Made by a program: the position numbers and the translations under genes | The notes under the pieces: model-generated | Told to the model about the DNA's origin: nothing | Database searches by the model: none | Seen by the model: the letters and a program-made list of their open reading frames with translations, nothing else | Shown: in pieces, positions 42,366 through 51,550 of the stretch | Layout: every line of letters begins with the position of its first letter | Position numbering within the stretch: the first letter of the stretch is position 1 | Assembly: GCA_029262195.1 (NCBI GenBank) | Contig: JAJCZX010000021.1 | Location: 124,001-188,000 of the forward strand | Direction: 5' to 3' | Source: Gemmatimonadota bacterium | Lineage (GTDB): Bacteria; Gemmatimonadota; Gemmatimonadetes; Gemmatimonadales; GWC2-71-9 | DNA: 64,000 nt

Positions 42366-45300
42366 CCTCCTTCAACACGACCATCACGGAGATTGACAGA
42401 ATGTGGAAGCGTGTTTCAATAGTGGCCGCGGGCGTTTTTATCCTGGGTGCACAGTCTCTTGATGCCCAGGGTCCTGGAGGTGACGACAAACCTCTGCCCC
42501 TCGAAGCAGCACGGCATGCAAGGTTCACTGCGACAACAGGCACCTGGATGTCGCTCGACGTCAGTCCCGATGGCCAGACCATCGTGTTCGACATGCTTGG
42601 TGATTTGTACACGCTTCCCATCGGGGGCGGAACGGCAACTCGAATAACAAAAGGCATGGCCTACGATGCTCAACCCAGGTTTAGCCCTGACGGTGAAACG
42701 CTGGTATTCGTTTCTGATCGCAGTGGCGGTGAGAATGTATGGACGATGCGATTGGACTTCACCGACACCACGCAGGTAACCCGGGGTGCTGGTAATGGGA
42801 TAACTTCTCCAGAGTGGATGCCCGATGGCGAGAGGATCGTAGTCAGTCGCTCCACCGGCACCTTCGGTGCCGCCAAGCTTTATATGTATGAAGTTGGCAG
42901 ACGCAGTCCGCTACCTCTGGTGACGACTCCGGCAACACGCAAAGCGATCGGCGCTGCGCCGACCCCGGATGGGCAGTTCATCTGGTATGCGGGCGGCACG
43001 GGGGATTGGCAGTACAATGCCCGGTTCCCACTTTACCAGCTGTACCGGTACGAAATAGAAACCGGAACATCCCTACGTATGACCGGTCGTTACGGATCGG
43101 GAATGCGCCCGGCAGTTTCTCCTGACGGAAACTGGCTGGTGTACGGGTCGCGCGAAGGCGCACAAACTGGCCTGCGTCGCAGGAATCTTGCGACAGGTGA
43201 CGAGGAGTGGATGCTGTACCCGATTCAACGCGACGACTCGGAATCACGGGCTCCGTTGGATCTGTTGCCAGGATACTCCTTTACACCGGACTCACGAGCC
43301 ATCGTCATTTCTTATGGTGGTGAAATCTGGCGGGTTCCCATGGACGGTGGTGATCCGGTCAAGATCCCGTTTGAGGTCAACGTTGATCTCGATATCGGCC
43401 CCGAGGTGAAATTCGCATACCGTGTCGATAGTGCCGCGATGGTCACTGCCCATCAGATTCGACACCCGGTGTACTCGCCGGATGGAAGTCGGTTAGCATT
43501 TACCGCATTCGATCGACTGTGGGTAAAGGCGATGCCCGACGGCGAAGCGACACGCGTTACGACCGGTACCGAAGGCGAGTTCCATGCTGCTTGGTCCCCC
43601 GACGGCAGTTCTCTCGCTTATGTGAGTTGGGACGACCAAACCGGAGGCCATATTTACCGAGCCTCTGGCGATGGCAGCGGCCAACCACAACAGCTCACGT
43701 CGGTGCGTGCTCTCTACTCCAATGTCGCGTGGTCTCCTGATGGCGAGAAAATTGTCGCGACGAGAAGTGCAGCCAGGGATTTGCTCAACGCCCCGGACAT
43801 TTTCTTCGGAGGCATCGGAGGCGAATTCGTCTGGGTACCGTCGCAGGGTGGCGACATCACTGTGATCGCCCCTAACGCCGGAAGAGATGTAGCCCATTTC
43901 CGCAATGACCAACCGGATCGTATCTACGCGTATAGCTTCGGTCAGGGACTCGTGTCTTTCCGCTGGGATGGTACTGATGTCAAACAACACCTGAACGTTC
44001 GCGGCGCCACAGGACGAATCGGTGGTACGCCGTTGGAAGACGAACCAATGGTTGCACCGCGCCGAGTCTTCCCTGTGTCTGAGGAAGAAATTGCGGAGAG
44101 TGGACCCGGTGGGCCTCCGGCAGGACTGGTGATGATTTCCCCAACGGGGGATATGGCGCTGGCCCAGGTAGGTCAGCAGGTTTATTCCATTGAAATGCCG
44201 GCTCTCGGTGGCAGAGGAACAACCGTTTCGGTTGCAAACCCCAGCGTCGGATCTGTACGGGTTAGGAAGCTCACTGACGTAGGGGGCGAATTCCCGTCCT
44301 GGAGTTCGGATGGTCAGACCATTAACTGGTCGCTCGGCAACGCTCTGTTTTCGTATGACCTGGCCAGAGTGCAAGCGATCGAAGACAGCACCGTTCAGGA
44401 CGCTCGAGCAAAGGTCGCTGTCGCGCTTGAGGTTCGCGGAATTATTGACAGTCTTTCGGCTGCCCGTTCCCGGGCTGATAGTCTGGAAAAGGACACGACC
44501 GCAACGGTACCCGACACGTTGAGGGCACGCATTAGCGGCCTGATTGCTGACTCCGTTCAGATCAAAGCCGACTCGCTGATCCGAGAAGCCGAGCTGGCCA
44601 GAGCGCGAGCAGACATGATCAGGCAGCGGGCTGACTCTGTTCGCACCAGAATGGACAGTGTGTTCACCGACACCGTTAGCACTTATAAACCAGATGAGAT
44701 GCGAATAGAAGTCACCATGGCTCGGGACGTACCCGAAGGAACGGTGGTGTTACGTGGTGGTCGCGTTCTCACGATGGATGGCCATGAAATAATTGAAAAT
44801 GCCGACGTGGTGATAACGAACAACAGGATTGTCGGTGTTGGCGTGCGCGACAGCGTCGAGGTGCCTGAAGGGGCGCGCATAGTAGACGTCACCGGTAAGA
44901 CATTGATGCCGGGTTTCGTTGACACCCACTACCATGCCCAGTGGCTCGTCCCGGAAGTGCACACCGAACAGGTCTGGCAGTATCTAACCAACCTGGCGTT
45001 CGGCGTCACGACTACCAGGGATCCTCAAACAGCGTCAACTGATATTCTGAGTTATCAGGATCGTGTTGAAACGGGCGGAATGATCGGTCCCAGGATTTAT
45101 TCCACAGGCCCCGGCGTTTTCGTGAACGAAAACATCTCTGATGCCGATGAGGCAGAAGAGGTACTACGTCGCTACGCGGAATACTACGACACGAAAACCA
45201 TCAAGATGTATATGTCGGGTAACCGTCAGCAGCGTCAGTGGATTATTGCTGCGGCGAAGAAGTTGGAGTTGATGCCCACTACAGAGGGTGGTCTCGATTT

Positions 45301-46024
45301 CATGCTCAACCTGACACATGCGATTGATGGCTACTCAGGAGTTGAACATTCGCTGCCGATTACTCCGATCTTCGATGATGTGGTAGAACTCTTCAAGGCT
45401 TCGGGTACGACCAACAGCCCGACACTGCTGGTTTCATACGGTGGCCCGTTTGGAGAAAATTATTTTTATACGCAGGGTGGGGTTCACGACAACGAAAAAC
45501 TTAGACGCTTCTCTCCTCATACCAGCGTCGACGCTCGCACGCGCCGCAGGGGTCCGGGTGCTGGTGGAAGTCCCGGAACGTCCGGTTGGTTTGTTGAAGA
45601 GGACTACGTCTTCTCAAGACACGCAGAGTTCATTAACGCTCTCGTTTCTGATAGCGGTCGAGCGGCGGTGGGTAGTCACGGACAGTTACAGGGGCTTGGC
45701 TACCACTGGGAGTTGCGGGCAATGGCGTCAGGCGGTCTGGCTCCCCACGATGCACTGCGTGCGGCTACTATTTTTGGCGCTGAAGCAATCGGATTCGGTC
45801 AGGACCTGGGAAGTATCGAGGTTGGAAAGTTGGCCGACATTCTCGTGCTGAATAGCGATCCATTGGCGGATATCGAAAATGCTGCAGACCTTCAGTACGT
45901 CATGAAGAATGGGCGCCTGTACAACGCGAACACTCTGGCCGAAGTGTGGCCAACGGAACGGGCGTTGCCAGAGCAGTATTGGCAGAACCTCGACCCCGAC
46001 GGGGTTAGCGCGGGAATAAGATAG
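42362..46024 (+). CDS. Secreted TolB-propeller/amidohydrolase fusion 2
   Basis: 1220 residues from ATG 42362, which has GGAGGT six bases upstream and overlaps the previous stop; a second ATG at 42401 is also possible. Same layout as its neighbour: signal peptide (ends SLDAQ), PD40 blades and amidohydrolase with VDTHYH (His856, His858). Unlike the first copy it has a coiled-coil insertion of about 80 residues (SLSAARSRADSLEK through RARADMIRQRADSV) between the propeller and the hydrolase. A strong terminator follows. Confidence 0.9.
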   Translation: MTSFNTTITEIDRMWKRVSIVAAGVFILGAQSLDAQGPGGDDKPLPLEAARHARFTATTGTWMSLDVSPDGQTIVFDMLGDLYTLPIGGGTATRITKGMAYDAQPRFSPDGETLVFVSDRSGGENVWTMRLDFTDTTQVTRGAGNGITSPEWMPDGERIVVSRSTGTFGAAKLYMYEVGRRSPLPLVTTPATRKAIGAAPTPDGQFIWYAGGTGDWQYNARFPLYQLYRYEIETGTSLRMTGRYGSGMRPAVSPDGNWLVYGSREGAQTGLRRRNLATGDEEWMLYPIQRDDSESRAPLDLLPGYSFTPDSRAIVISYGGEIWRVPMDGGDPVKIPFEVNVDLDIGPEVKFAYRVDSAAMVTAHQIRHPVYSPDGSRLAFTAFDRLWVKAMPDGEATRVTTGTEGEFHAAWSPDGSSLAYVSWDDQTGGHIYRASGDGSGQPQQLTSVRALYSNVAWSPDGEKIVATRSAARDLLNAPDIFFGGIGGEFVWVPSQGGDITVIAPNAGRDVAHFRNDQPDRIYAYSFGQGLVSFRWDGTDVKQHLNVRGATGRIGGTPLEDEPMVAPRRVFPVSEEEIAESGPGGPPAGLVMISPTGDMALAQVGQQVYSIEMPALGGRGTTVSVANPSVGSVRVRKLTDVGGEFPSWSSDGQTINWSLGNALFSYDLARVQAIEDSTVQDARAKVAVALEVRGIIDSLSAARSRADSLEKDTTATVPDTLRARISGLIADSVQIKADSLIREAELARARADMIRQRADSVRTRMDSVFTDTVSTYKPDEMRIEVTMARDVPEGTVVLRGGRVLTMDGHEIIENADVVITNNRIVGVGVRDSVEVPEGARIVDVTGKTLMPGFVDTHYHAQWLVPEVHTEQVWQYLTNLAFGVTTTRDPQTASTDILSYQDRVETGGMIGPRIYSTGPGVFVNENISDADEAEEVLRRYAEYYDTKTIKMYMSGNRQQRQWIIAAAKKLELMPTTEGGLDFMLNLTHAIDGYSGVEHSLPITPIFDDVVELFKASGTTNSPTLLVSYGGPFGENYFYTQGGVHDNEKLRRFSPHTSVDARTRRRGPGAGGSPGTSGWFVEEDYVFSRHAEFINALVSDSGRAAVGSHGQLQGLGYHWELRAMASGGLAPHDALRAATIFGAEAIGFGQDLGSIEVGKLADILVLNSDPLADIENAADLQYVMKNGRLYNANTLAEVWPTERALPEQYWQNLDPDGVSAGIR

Positions 46025-46058
46025 AAAAAAGGGTCCGCTTTTTGCGGGCCCTTTTTTT
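46025..46058 (+). terminator. Rho-independent terminator
   Basis: AAAGGGTCCGC (46028-46038), loop TTTTT, GCGGGCCCTTT (46044-46054) with one G-T pair, then a T-run. Ends the amidohydrolase operon; the A-run at its start makes it partly bidirectional. Confidence 0.9.
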
Positions 46059-46091
46059 GCGGGTAAGTGGTAAGTGGGTATGTGGGTGAAG
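46059..46091. repeat. Short tandem GGTAAGTGG repeats
   Basis: GGGTAAGTGGTAAGTGGGTATGTGGG: three or four degenerate copies of an 8-9 base unit (GGTAAGTG) directly after the terminator. Confidence 0.55.
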
Positions 46092-46123
46092 ACCTACCGA
46101 TCGAAGGAGCCGAGTCCTCTTGC

Positions 46124-46717
46124 TTACTGAAGGGGTCTTAGCGGTCCGGGAATCATGACGTGTGCTCTGTGCTGGCCGGGGTCCATGAGCCACGGGTCGG
46201 TACCTTGAGGTGTTATCGCAACGCCGAGGTCTTCGGCTGTTGCGTAGGGCAAGTAGATTACGTTGAGCGAGGTCACGCTGTCGGGCGCCGCGCCGTCGGG
46301 ACCACGGGTCCCCGAGAGGGTGATCAACAGGGCTCGTTCGGGAACGGTGAGTTGTCCCGCTTCCACTTCTTCTTTGCGAATGCGCCTGACGTCTCCACCG
46401 CTACCGCCCGCGGCTCGGATTTCTCGCCCGCGCCCGATGAAGGGATCAAGGCTTTCGTGGTAGCAAGTGACTCTAAATACAGTGTCGTCCGGCGGGTCCG
46501 CCAGGCAGATGTACTGGTTGGTGCCTTCTCGCACGACTTCCAATGTTGTTCCGCTCACATAGCCGAGAACTGTCGCACCATCGCGGTCAGCGGGTCTCAG
46601 TGGCGTGACTGCCTCGGATATCTGTTGTTCGATCGGCGCTTGCGCTGCCGCTCCTGAGGAAAGGATGATCGTAGCCACAATGGCTCCAATCAGGGAAACA
46701 ACGGTTTGCTTCTTCAT
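46124..46717 (-). CDS. Secreted hypothetical protein, 197 aa
   Basis: Signal peptide (MKKQTVVSLIGAIVATIILSS...AAAQ), then a beta-rich domain with two Cys (YICLADP, VTCYHES) and a charged hinge (RRIRKEEVEAG). No known family. The 420 bases upstream should contain its promoter; none is clear. It converges with the amidohydrolase operon. Confidence 0.6.
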   Translation of the reverse strand: MKKQTVVSLIGAIVATIILSSGAAAQAPIEQQISEAVTPLRPADRDGATVLGYVSGTTLEVVREGTNQYICLADPPDDTVFRVTCYHESLDPFIGRGREIRAAGGSGGDVRRIRKEEVEAGQLTVPERALLITLSGTRGPDGAAPDSVTSLNVIYLPYATAEDLGVAITPQGTDPWLMDPGQHRAHVMIPGPLRPLQ

Positions 46718-47138
46718 CTCGGCTCTCCTGCGGGAAGGCTCAGGTAGGCTGCTCCAGGGTTAACACTTCAAGGTCCCACACGGTTTGCCGTTCGTCAACT
46801 GATGAATGAAACCACACCTGGGCGTCTATCTCACGGGAGATGAAGCTCCGTTAACAAACGTAAACCTGCCGACCCGCTCCTTGTCGCAAGGAATTTCATC
46901 GTCCCGTTTTTCCCTGAAATGTCGCACGGCCGGGCTGTCAATTTGACTTATTGCCGACAAATAGCGTTGACCAGATTGGTTGTGGCGCGCTCGTAACTCC
47001 AATAGGCACAGCAGTTTGATTTTTAGTTGATACACGGGCCGAGATTTGAATCCGACGGGTGCTGGTGGGTCGGGTGGCGCCTGGGGGGTCTGGTTATGGT
47101 TGGGCGGTGACGGGGGCCCCTCAGGTCACCCGCCACGC
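46718..47138. other. No supported gene
   Basis: 420 bases between a secreted-protein gene and the Rieske oxygenase. A minus-strand frame at 46826-47035 (69 codons) has no good start or protein-like composition. It probably holds the promoter of the secreted protein and the 3' end of the oxygenase transcript. Confidence 0.5.
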
Positions 47139-48236
47139 TCATTCGCCCAGGGCCGATAGATAGTATCTGTCCCACTCGGCGATCATGCTTTCCAATTCAG
47201 CGTAGGGGCCCGGCTGGTACGCCCGCGACGAAACCCCCTTCTGGGATAGCTCGCTGACCTCCCAGTCCTGCTTGTTCGTCATATTCCAGAACTCAATGGC
47301 ATCCGACGGGTCGAAGTCTGGTTTACCGGTTGCGTGGGGGTGAAATAACCACTCACAAATGATCTTGCTTCGGTTTGGAGCCTCACGTTCAACGCGATGA
47401 ACGAGGACGTAGTCAGGGTGGAGGCTCAGCAGCATGTTGGGAAAAATGGTGTAGTAGTAAACCAGGCTTGTATCGTCTCCTGTTACACCGGCTAGAAGCG
47501 GCGCGCAGCGGCCGCCGGACATCGTCATACTCCCGTCCTCGCGTGCAAGGCCCATCGGGCCTCCAAGGAAGGGCCCGCGCTCAAGATCGTTAGAAGTATT
47601 TCGAAAGTGAGTCAGACGGTTGAGCGCCGGGTGGAGACTGGGGCAATGGTAACACTCAGAATAGTTTTGCATCACCAATTTCCAGTTGGCCTTGATGTCG
47701 TAAACAATTTGGTGAGCTACCTCCAGTTCACCAAGCTCCCATCGTTCAAACATGTTCAATATCGGTGCGAAGGATTCTTCAAAGGGTTTGGGGTGTTCCG
47801 ATAAATTGATGAACAAATATCCCTGCCAGGTAGCCGCGGCGACCGGGAAAAGGGAGTAGTCTTTTTTGTCGAAACCCTCAACCTCATCCATGTTGGGTGC
47901 GCCGATCAATTCGCCTTTCAGTGAATAGGTCCACGCGTGGTATGCACACTGAATCGACCTGGAGAAAGTCCCCTCTTCCTTACACAGCTGTGTCCCTCTG
48001 TGGCGGCACACGTTGTGGAAGGCTGACACACTGGAATTCGAATCGCGCACGATGATTACGCTTTCGGTTTCGACCTGACGCAAGACATAGCTCCCGGGCG
48101 CAGCTAGTTCGCTCAATCTCCCCGCGTAAAGCCAGTCGTCCAGGAAAATGGTCGTTGTTTCCAGGTCATAGATTTCCTGAGATGTGTAGTACTTGCCTTC
48201 GAGCGTGCGAGCGCCCCCGGAGGTGCGTTTCGTCAT
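47139..48236 (-). CDS. Rieske non-heme iron oxygenase, alpha subunit
   Basis: 365 residues. The Rieske [2Fe-2S] ligands are CRHRG and, 16 residues later, CAYHAW; the catalytic iron site has NYSECYHCPSLH (two His after the conserved Asn/Asp region) and a later acidic ligand. The general layout resembles the glycine-betaine/choline monooxygenase type as well as ring-hydroxylating oxygenases. Substrate unknown; a separate reductase is required and is not nearby. It is divergent from an NTF2-like protein and a MarR regulator. Confidence 0.88.
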   Translation of the reverse strand: MTKRTSGGARTLEGKYYTSQEIYDLETTTIFLDDWLYAGRLSELAAPGSYVLRQVETESVIIVRDSNSSVSAFHNVCRHRGTQLCKEEGTFSRSIQCAYHAWTYSLKGELIGAPNMDEVEGFDKKDYSLFPVAAATWQGYLFINLSEHPKPFEESFAPILNMFERWELGELEVAHQIVYDIKANWKLVMQNYSECYHCPSLHPALNRLTHFRNTSNDLERGPFLGGPMGLAREDGSMTMSGGRCAPLLAGVTGDDTSLVYYYTIFPNMLLSLHPDYVLVHRVEREAPNRSKIICEWLFHPHATGKPDFDPSDAIEFWNMTNKQDWEVSELSQKGVSSRAYQPGPYAELESMIAEWDRYYLSALGE

Positions 48237-48383
48237 TGGAAGTCCCGTGGGTTGCTGTTGTCTTTTGACGATCCGCTGGAAAACTGTCGTTGACTTCTGC
48301 GTCTCGCAACCACGCTGAGGTTTAGTTCAACTATTTTGCGGGCTGGACATTCCGAGCCCCAACCAGTATTATTACATGACTAG

Positions 48384-48394
48384 TCAATAATTGA
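48384..48394. promoter_or_regulatory. Palindrome TCAATAATTGA, candidate MarR operator
   Basis: TCAAT-A-ATTGA lies between the divergent Rieske oxygenase and NTF2-like genes, 28 bases before the NTF2-like start. MarR regulators bind such AT-rich palindromes, and a marR gene is the second gene to the right. Confidence 0.45.
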
Positions 48395-48421
48395 CGTACT
48401 AACTAAATAGCGAGGTGTAAT

Positions 48422-48778
48422 ATGTCGGACATTGCGACCCTGGACAAGGAATTGAACGAGATGGTTCTCAACGGCAAGGCTATGGAAGCGTTTGAGAAAT
48501 TTTACGCCGCAGACGTGGTGATGCAGGAAAACAGCAATGAGCCTGTTTCTGGTAAAGACGCCAACCGCAAGCGAGAAGAGGAGTTTTTTGCGTCGCTTGA
48601 AGATTTTCATGGTGCTGGAGTCGTGGGCACCGCAACAAATGGCGATCGATCCTATTCGGAATGGTGGATGGATGTGACTTTCAAGGGCGCGGGTAGAGTG
48701 AAAATGGAGCAGGTGTCTGTTCGAGTGTGGAGAGATGGTCTCGTTGCATCTGAGCGGTTTTACTACAACGCCGGATAA
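48422..48778 (+). CDS. SnoaL/NTF2-like small protein
   Basis: 118 residues with the cone-shaped alpha/beta NTF2 pattern: helical start (FEKFYAADVVMQEN), then beta strands ending SERFYYNAG. Such proteins bind or convert small hydrophobic molecules. An AGCGAGG motif precedes the ATG. Beside a Rieske oxygenase and a MarR regulator, a role in the same small-molecule pathway is plausible. Confidence 0.75.
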   Translation: MSDIATLDKELNEMVLNGKAMEAFEKFYAADVVMQENSNEPVSGKDANRKREEEFFASLEDFHGAGVVGTATNGDRSYSEWWMDVTFKGAGRVKMEQVSVRVWRDGLVASERFYYNAG

Positions 48779-48802
48779 CGGCCTGAACTGATTACAGGGG
48801 GC

Positions 48803-48838
48803 GGCTATCGCTATATTTGTTGTGTGACAGTGATAGCC
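48803..48838. other. Inverted repeat between the NTF2-like and marR genes
   Basis: GGCTATC (48803-48809) and GATAGCC (48832-48838) with a 22-base loop, ending in CCTTTCC. It could be a weak terminator or a second MarR site. Confidence 0.35.
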
Positions 48839-48866
48839 CTTTCCTGTGCCTTCCACCCTGGAGCCT

Positions 48867-49352
48867 ATGGCTAAAAGCAACCTCGGCACCCTTGCCACTG
48901 AGATAAAGCAAAGTAAACCGTTCCAGTCCCCCGGGCATGAAGCGATACTCGGTCTTCTGAGAACTTCGGAAATCGTACGCAACTTCATGATTGATGAAAT
49001 CGGGCTCGAAGGTATCACCCTCCCCCAATACAATGTGTTGCGGATTCTTCGTGGTGCCGGTCCGGATGGTTTGCCAACACTTGAAGTTGCCGATCGGCTT
49101 GTTGAACGCACTCCGGGTGTGACAAGGATGATTACGAGGTTGGTCGCAAAGGACCTCGTCGCCAGAAAAAGGTGCTCGGAAGATCGGAGGGTTGTTTATT
49201 GCAAAATCACTCTTGCCGGATTGGGATTACTCAAGAAGTATGACCGGCGTGTACGGGATGCCGACAAAGCAGTGGTGAGCATGCTTTCCAAGAATGAAAT
49301 CAAACAGCTGATCGGCCTGCTGGATCACATAAGGGCGGAACTTCAGTGTTGA
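48867..49352 (+). CDS. MarR-family regulator
   Basis: 161 residues from ATG 48867, which has GGAG just before it; GTG 48846 is an alternative. Winged helix with LPQYNVLRILRGAG, VADRLVERTPGVTRMITRL and SEDRRVVYCKIT (the wing). MarR proteins repress their own gene and nearby catabolic or stress genes; the palindrome at 48384 is a likely site. Confidence 0.9.
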   Translation: MAKSNLGTLATEIKQSKPFQSPGHEAILGLLRTSEIVRNFMIDEIGLEGITLPQYNVLRILRGAGPDGLPTLEVADRLVERTPGVTRMITRLVAKDLVARKRCSEDRRVVYCKITLAGLGLLKKYDRRVRDADKAVVSMLSKNEIKQLIGLLDHIRAELQC

Positions 49353-49408
49353 CCGGAATCATGGTTGGCGCTGGTACAGCTACTTGAGATGACTGGCTGA
49401 CGGAAGTT

Positions 49409-51523
49409 TTGCAACGTATCTTGGCGGGGATGCGTTTTGCACATGGATTTGTCACCGGCAGCTCTCGGGCCCAATCAGGTTGGTTCGCAAAGACCTGCGC
49501 TTTCTTTCTTCTTCTCTCGTTCTTTTCGTGCAAGTACGACGAGGTTCTTGATTATGAAGGAATCAAGCAAAGGGGTACTTTGCGAATTCTCGCTCCCCGG
49601 ATTTCTGAACAACAGTTTCTCCCTCGTTCCGGGTATCCGATTGATTACGGGCGTACCCTCGCTGCCAGGTTTGCCGAACGCGTCGGTCTGGAACCGGAGT
49701 TTGTGTGGGTCAATTCCCGTGACGACTTGATCCCCTCTTTACTCCGGGGCAGCGGCGACCTGATCGCGGCTAATATGACGGTTACGGAAGACCGCTCGCG
49801 GGTAGTTTTGTTCAGCGATCCGGTAGACGTTGTTCGAGAGCAGCTCGTTACGAGAATAGATGACGGCCAACTCGCCGAGCCTTCGGACCTGGAGGGACGC
49901 ACGATCGCTTTGAGAGAATCGTCATCCTACTGGAGAACTGCCCAGGAATTGCAACAACAGTTCCCGGGGATGGAAATCAGGCTGGTTTCTGAACGTCTTG
50001 ATACCGAAGAAATTCTTTACCGCGTTGCTACCGGGCGATACGACCTGACCATCGCTGACGACAACATAGTTAATCAAGCACTGGGATATCTGTCGGACCT
50101 GCGCCACGCGTTCGATGTCAGCGAGCAGAAGCAGGTGGCGTGGGGGCTACGTCCGGGTGCGGACGACTTAAAGGCTGCCCTGGATTCCTTTCTGGTTGAT
50201 GAATCGCTCCGGCCGTTGCGGGCAGTCCGTCAGTTCGGTGATTTAGATGCCATCGTCGAGCGAGGGGTTCTGAGGGTTCTTACCACCAATAGCGCAGCCA
50301 CTTATTTCGTCTGGAGGGGCGAACTACTTGGCTTTGAGTACGAACTGGCCCGGCGTCTGGCCCGTGACCTGGGGGTTAGACTTGAAATCGTTGTCCCTCC
50401 CAACCGAGGTTCTCTTCGTTCCTGGTTGCTTCAAGGGTATGGTGATTTGATCGCGGCTGGCCTCACTCGTCCAGAAACAGGTTCCGAAGCTGCTATCTCC
50501 TTCAGCCGCCGCTACAATCGTGCGATTGAAACGTTGGTCGCTCGCGCTGATGAACCGCCTGTAATTGATCTTCCGGCGCTGGCCGACCGTACGATTGCCG
50601 TGCGACGGCGAAGCTCTTACTGGGACACTGCGCAAGAGCTTGTCGACTCAGGGATCGAGGTGGACATCGTTGCGGTACCGGAGGTGATGGAGACAGAAGA
50701 GATCATCGCGGCCGTGGCCGCGGGCGACTACGATCTCACTATAGCCGACTCACACGTTCTAGATATTGAACTTTCATGGCGCGACGATATCAGAGGTGTT
50801 ACCACATTCGGCGATTCGGTTTCGCATTCGTGGGGTGTTCGGGCCGAGGATGGTGAGTTGTTGGCTGCGGTCAACAGTTTCTTCCGATCAGAGTACCGCG
50901 GACGGTGGTACAATATTACACGCAACAAATATTTCGGCCCTGCTCAACTGGCCCGAGAAAGACAACTGGATCGCGATTCGGCCAGAGATGTAGTGTCACC
51001 TTTTGATGAGCTGTTCCGCGAGTACGGAGACCGCTTCGGATTCGACTGGCGGTTGCTGGCAGCTCAGGCCTACGAGGAAAGCCGGTTTGACCCCCGGGCT
51101 CGCTCGCGAGTGGGCGCCATGGGTCTCATGCAGATAATGCCCCAGACCGCGCGCGGTTTTGGCTTCGATGATCCAGATGACCCGAGCCAAGCAATTCACC
51201 TTGGCGCTCTTTACCTGCGTCACCAGGCCGATCAGTTCGGCCCTGAATTGAAAAACAACCAGGATCGGATCTGGTTTGCCCTTGCCTCGTATAATGCTGG
51301 TTTTGGGCATGTGGGGGACGCGAGGCGACTGGCGGTACTACACGGAAAGGACCCTGACAGATGGTTTGGCGAAGTCGAGGAGATAATGCCTCTGCTGGCC
51401 AGGTCGGAATTCCATTCTCAGACGCGTTACGGATATTGCCGTTGCTCGGAACCGGTGAATTACGTTAGGAGGATTAGAGAAAAATTCCGGGCCTACAGGC
51501 AACTATTTCCGAACGAGATCTAG
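49409..51523 (+). CDS. MltF-like lytic transglycosylase with two solute-binding domains
   Basis: 704 residues. Lipobox SFFSC (Cys about 41), two successive SBP_bac_3-type domains (about 55-275 and 280-510), then an SLT transglycosylase domain (about 530-690) with the catalytic Glu in AQAYEESRFDPRAR and GAMGLMQIMP. E. coli MltF has one binding domain that senses muropeptides; here the domain is duplicated. It cuts peptidoglycan strands to form 1,6-anhydro ends. Start TTG 49409 or ATG 49430; both leave the lipoprotein signal intact. Confidence 0.88.
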   Translation: MQRILAGMRFAHGFVTGSSRAQSGWFAKTCAFFLLLSFFSCKYDEVLDYEGIKQRGTLRILAPRISEQQFLPRSGYPIDYGRTLAARFAERVGLEPEFVWVNSRDDLIPSLLRGSGDLIAANMTVTEDRSRVVLFSDPVDVVREQLVTRIDDGQLAEPSDLEGRTIALRESSSYWRTAQELQQQFPGMEIRLVSERLDTEEILYRVATGRYDLTIADDNIVNQALGYLSDLRHAFDVSEQKQVAWGLRPGADDLKAALDSFLVDESLRPLRAVRQFGDLDAIVERGVLRVLTTNSAATYFVWRGELLGFEYELARRLARDLGVRLEIVVPPNRGSLRSWLLQGYGDLIAAGLTRPETGSEAAISFSRRYNRAIETLVARADEPPVIDLPALADRTIAVRRRSSYWDTAQELVDSGIEVDIVAVPEVMETEEIIAAVAAGDYDLTIADSHVLDIELSWRDDIRGVTTFGDSVSHSWGVRAEDGELLAAVNSFFRSEYRGRWYNITRNKYFGPAQLARERQLDRDSARDVVSPFDELFREYGDRFGFDWRLLAAQAYEESRFDPRARSRVGAMGLMQIMPQTARGFGFDDPDDPSQAIHLGALYLRHQADQFGPELKNNQDRIWFALASYNAGFGHVGDARRLAVLHGKDPDRWFGEVEEIMPLLARSEFHSQTRYGYCRCSEPVNYVRRIREKFRAYRQLFPNEI

Positions 51524-51550
51524 GGTCAGCGCCCTTATCAGCGCTTTTTC

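Noticed and set aside
43493-44374. Minus-strand frame of 293 codons inside the second amidohydrolase
   Set aside because: The opposite strand encodes clear PD40 blades; the antisense frame has no motif or start signal.
46826-47035. 69-codon minus-strand frame in a gene-free gap
   Set aside because: No good ribosome binding site, no motif and unnatural composition.
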